Source of the DNA: CAWBRT01 sp963814745
GTDB lineage: Bacteria; Acidobacteriota; Terriglobia; Terriglobales; Acidobacteriaceae
Direction of reading: 5' to 3'
NCBI GenBank assembly: GCA_963814745.1
Contig: CAWFEA010000006.1
Span: forward strand, 1 to 64,000
Length of the DNA stretch: 64,000 bases
How positions within the stretch are numbered: position 1 is the stretch's first letter; each line of letters opens with the position of its first letter. The position numbers and the translations under genes are program-made. The notes under the pieces are model-generated. The model saw only the letters and a list, made by a program, of their open reading frames with translations. It ran no database searches and was not told the origin of the DNA. Shown here piece by piece: positions 61,382 to 64,000 of the stretch.

Positions 61382-62511
61382 GAGGCCGAGCGCTCCATTT
61401 CCACGAGCACCGGAGCCACCGCCGGATGCTGCATTGAACTCCTCGTCGAGGCCACCTTTCCACGGTTGAGCTTGAACCACGCCCGCAGGCTCTCCAGAAT
61501 CTCCAGAATGTTGGCGCGGGGAAGCCAGCCCGTGTCCCGGGTGAATTTGGCGTGGTCGGTGACGTACACCAACTGATCGCCCACTCTTCCGGGGCCAAGT
61601 TCGTACTGCGGACGGGTGCCGGTTAGTTCCGTGATCGTGTCCATCAGCTCCAGCAGCGAGGTCGTATTTCTAGTGCCGCCGCCGATGTTATAGATCTGCC
61701 CGCGAGTAGCCTCCGGGAATTCGTGAACGACTTCGAAAGCGTGCAGAAGATCGCCCACGTGCAGCACATCCCGTACTTGCAGGCCGCTTCCATAAATGAC
61801 CAGCGGAGTTCCCAGCAGCGCCGAATGCAGGAAATGCGCAACCCATCCCTGGTCTTCGTTGCCGAACTGGCCCTGCCCGGCGATGCAGGACATGCGGAAC
61901 ACCACCGTATTCAATCCGTACACTCGGGCGTAATCGTGAACGTATTGGTCGGCCGCTCCCTTCGAGCAGCCATAAGGAGAGTGAAAATCCAGGGGCTGAG
62001 ACTCGGAAGTTCCCACCGCGCTCTCCGGCGTCACATAGCGCTTCTTATCCACCCTGGCCTGTCCGTTCGCAAAGCCTCCGTAGACCTTGTTGGTAGACGT
62101 AAACAGCAGGGAAGGACGATTGCCGGACAACCGGGCGGCTTCGAGGATGTTGAGCGTCCCGACAACATTCACTTCGAAGTCGAGCCGCGGGTCGGCGACC
62201 GAGGCGGTGACCGCAACCTGCGCCGCGAAGTTGTAGATTTTAGTAGCGTGCCTGACCGCGCGTTGAAACTTGGCTTGCTCGCGAACGTCGCCTATGCTGA
62301 GTTGGAGGCGTCCGGAGCGCCCGGCCACTTTCTGCAGCCATTCGAGGTTATAACGCGAGCCGGGGCGGGTGAGGTTATCGTAAACATGAACCTTGGCTTC
62401 CGTCGTTTCCAGCAGCCGGCGCGCCCAGTTCGAGCCGATAAAGCCGGCCCCCCCCCAAATATCAACACTGAGCGAAATGCTACCTTTCGGGCCATCTGCG
62501 TAGCTCTCCAC
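61378..62511 (-). CDS. NAD-dependent epimerase/dehydratase (nucleotide sugar)
   Basis: A 377-residue extended SDR: GGAGFIGSN NAD motif near residues 20-28, TSTNKVYGG, PYGCSKGAADQYV with the YxxxK catalytic pair, FRMSCIAGQGQFGNEDQGW, and ARDVLH-like QVRDVLHVGDLLHA. It resembles CDP-tyvelose/paratose 2-epimerase-type enzymes. The start region is odd. A 9-G run (62448-62456) precedes GGAGF, and a more natural start at 62495 (MARKVAFRSVLIFGG) would be in frame only with 7 or 10 G. The GTG-started frame at 62511 gives VDIWGGAGF instead of VLIFGGAGF. The chimeric gene follows with an ATGA overlap. Confidence 0.82.
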   Translation of the reverse strand: MESYADGPKGSISLSVDIWGGAGFIGSNWARRLLETTEAKVHVYDNLTRPGSRYNLEWLQKVAGRSGRLQLSIGDVREQAKFQRAVRHATKIYNFAAQVAVTASVADPRLDFEVNVVGTLNILEAARLSGNRPSLLFTSTNKVYGGFANGQARVDKKRYVTPESAVGTSESQPLDFHSPYGCSKGAADQYVHDYARVYGLNTVVFRMSCIAGQGQFGNEDQGWVAHFLHSALLGTPLVIYGSGLQVRDVLHVGDLLHAFEVVHEFPEATRGQIYNIGGGTRNTTSLLELMDTITELTGTRPQYELGPGRVGDQLVYVTDHAKFTRDTGWLPRANILEILESLRAWFKLNRGKVASTRSSMQHPAVAPVLVEMERSAS

Positions 62512-62735
62512 CAGATCAGAGGAACTTACTGGTCAGAGGTAAGTAGATGCGTGCGGCCCACTGTAATGTTTGCCCCCGATTGCATAGAATCAAAGATTTA
62601 GAGGGTATTTTTTAAAATCGAATGAGCGGTCGCCGGGCAACTTCACCGCAAGCGGCTCATTCACCAGAACCAGTGCAGCGGATCTTAGCGGCACGCTACC
62701 GGCCCGGGGCCGCTGCTTCGCTTACTTGGAGGCTC

Positions 62736-63749
62736 ATGATCAGGGTGGACGAGGTTTCTCCCTACACCGACCAGTATTTCATCAACTCGCGCATCGCTTG
62801 TGAAAAGGCGAACAACCGCGTCCGGGTGGTCTACCAGGTCTTTCAACGCACAGAGGCCCTGCTTTGCGGCATGCGCTACGTGATGCAGCTATTGCATCAG
62901 ACCAGCGCCCAGGTCTACGGATTGGAGGACGGCAGCCTGATCGCCCCCAGGGAAAGTGTGCTGCACATAGTGGGCCCGGTCTCGGAGCTGTTCGAGCTGG
63001 AAACCGTCTATCTCGGCTTGCTCTCGCGCATGACCCGGGTGGCGACCAACGTGCGCGCCGCCGTCGAAGCGGCCCATGGCAAGCCCGTATTGTTCTTTCC
63101 GGCTCGCTTCGAAATCCCGGAAGCCGGGGAGTACGACGGTTATGCCGCCAAAGTCGGCGGCGCGGCCGGAGCCTCCACCGCGGCCGAGGCCAGGGCTTTT
63201 GCGGCGCGCGCCCTCGGAACCATGCCCCACGCCTTGATCGCCGCCTTCAAGGGCGACACCGTTAAGGCGGCCCTGGCGCTTGCCGACGCGCTTCCGCTGG
63301 AGCCAATCTGGGCCCTGGTCGACTTCGAAAACGACTCCGCTCGAACCTCGGTCGAGGTCTTCCGCGTTTTTCGCCAACGCGGACTGAAGCTGGCCGGGGT
63401 GCGGCTTGACAGCGCGCAGGACATCGTCGATCAAGGTCTGCTGCGCCTTGGAATCGACAAGCCGGGGGTGAACGTCGAACTGGTTCGCGAAGTCCGCCGG
63501 GCGCTCGACGAAGCCGGCGGACAGGAGGTGCGCATCGCGGCCAGCGGCGGCTTTACCGCCGAACGCATTCGCCAGTTCGAGGCCGCCAAAGCGCCGGTCA
63601 ACACCTACGGGGTGGGAGAGTTTTTTTACAGCGGATCAACCCCGTTCACCTCGGACATCGTAGCCTACTTCGAGGGCGATCGCCTTGTGCCGTGCGCCAA
63701 GGTCGGGCGCGAATACCAGAGGAACCCGCGCTTCAAACGGCTGAAATAG
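62736..63749 (+). CDS. pncB: Nicotinate phosphoribosyltransferase
   Basis: A 337-residue NAPRTase-family protein from ATG 62736 (TTGGAGG 3 bases upstream). Recognised segments are VSPYTDQYFINSRIACE, GPVSELFELETVYLGLLSR, VLFFPARFEIPEAGEYDGYA, GTMPHALIAAF, GVRLDSAQDIVDQG, IAASGGFTAERI and NTYGVGEFFYSG. It makes nicotinate mononucleotide in NAD salvage. It is shorter than the E. coli enzyme and nearer the compact group. The divergent nucleotide-sugar locus lies upstream. Confidence 0.9.
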   Translation: MIRVDEVSPYTDQYFINSRIACEKANNRVRVVYQVFQRTEALLCGMRYVMQLLHQTSAQVYGLEDGSLIAPRESVLHIVGPVSELFELETVYLGLLSRMTRVATNVRAAVEAAHGKPVLFFPARFEIPEAGEYDGYAAKVGGAAGASTAAEARAFAARALGTMPHALIAAFKGDTVKAALALADALPLEPIWALVDFENDSARTSVEVFRVFRQRGLKLAGVRLDSAQDIVDQGLLRLGIDKPGVNVELVREVRRALDEAGGQEVRIAASGGFTAERIRQFEAAKAPVNTYGVGEFFYSGSTPFTSDIVAYFEGDRLVPCAKVGREYQRNPRFKRLK

Positions 63750-63803
63750 CCCTCGTGCGGAAGTTCGTACTGGAGAGCTGTGCCGGTCAGTTTGTAAGCG
63801 GGA

Positions 63804-63927
63804 GTGGCCCACATTTGCGGAGCCGCAGGCGGAGCTAATGTGGGGCTGTTGGGTTTAAGAAGTAAACTCGAGTGCGTGAGGTTCCAAACTGCCCCACATT
63901 TGCCAACCGAAGGCAAATATGGGCCAC
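63804..63927. repeat. Paired inverted-repeat (REP/BIME-like) element
   Basis: Outer arms GTGGCCCACATTTGC (63804-63818) and GCAAATATGGGCCAC (63913-63927) pair at 14 of 15 positions; inner arms CTAATGTGGGGC (63835-63846) and GCCCCACATTTG (63891-63902) pair at 11 of 12. Each half also folds on itself. Bases beyond 63930 to the window end show nothing else. Confidence 0.65.
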
Positions 63928-64000
63928 CCGCCAAGAAGGCACGCTATCCGGCTGGACGTTGCGGTGCGATTCACGGGCTTGAACACGTCTTGAACAGCGC

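Noticed and set aside
1..64000. CRISPR arrays, toxin-antitoxin or phage-defence genes
   Set aside because: No regularly spaced direct repeats, cas-type motifs or recognisable defence genes were seen on either strand.

Overview
The window reads as a chromosomal segment of a soil-type heterotroph, most likely an Acidobacteriota (Terriglobia-like) genome or metagenome bin. This is an inference from gene families (stacked sugar ABC transporters, FadR-type GntR regulators, glycolate oxidase, phenylalanine hydroxylase, DUF1572/DinB), moderately high GC and inverted-repeat elements containing GGCCCACATTTGC. No taxonomic marker protein is present.

Left arm (1-9300) is a gene graveyard. It holds a 3' half of a tRNA-Thr, a 5'-truncated cyclase, short relics of a second MmgE/PrpD-SDR gene pair, a 3'-truncated orphan TRAP binding protein, a twice-frameshifted GntR gene and a DNA ligase relic. 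Among them are an intact MmgE/PrpD-SDR pair and several small unknown membrane or secreted proteins. A degenerate copy of the tRNA 3' flank recurs near 9196.

Centre-left (9400-17800) is a clean plus-strand catabolic operon: zinc alcohol dehydrogenase, RbsA/C/C/B-type sugar ABC transporter, cupin, GntR regulator and a UPF0261/Tm-1-like protein. A minus-strand group follows (17794-20738): small membrane protein, sigma-54 activator, 7Fe-type ferredoxin, STAS protein.

21001-32127 holds two facing sets of an FGGY kinase and a 2-hydroxyacid dehydrogenase around a branched-chain-type (Liv) ABC transporter with a LivM-LivG fusion. The minus-strand set also has a zinc dehydrogenase. 32341-42723 is mixed housekeeping: frameshifted diguanylate cyclase, phenylalanine 4-hydroxylase, radical SAM protein, acyl-CoA dehydrogenase, universal stress protein, and glycolate oxidase glcD-(small ORF)-glcE-glcF.

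43030-54712 is a second sugar locus without any kinase: RpiB, a FucI-like isomerase, a YtfQRT/YjfF-type transporter, a GntR regulator, a split transketolase, a TIM-barrel epimerase and a second, divergent RpiB-family protein. It looks most like a transketolase route for a non-phosphorylated sugar, with sulfoquinovose as one candidate. A signal recognition particle RNA lies on the opposite strand inside it. Next come PilZ, DinB, an ACS-family MFS transporter with an enolase-superfamily dehydratase, moaA/mog, a nucleotide-sugar locus containing a chimeric B12-binding/UDP-glucose-dehydrogenase gene, and nicotinate phosphoribosyltransferase.

Five otherwise well-preserved genes carry indel-type frameshifts (GntR, diguanylate cyclase, transketolase N subunit, enolase-superfamily dehydratase, and possibly the sugar epimerase at a 9-G run). 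Part of this decay may therefore be sequencing or assembly error.
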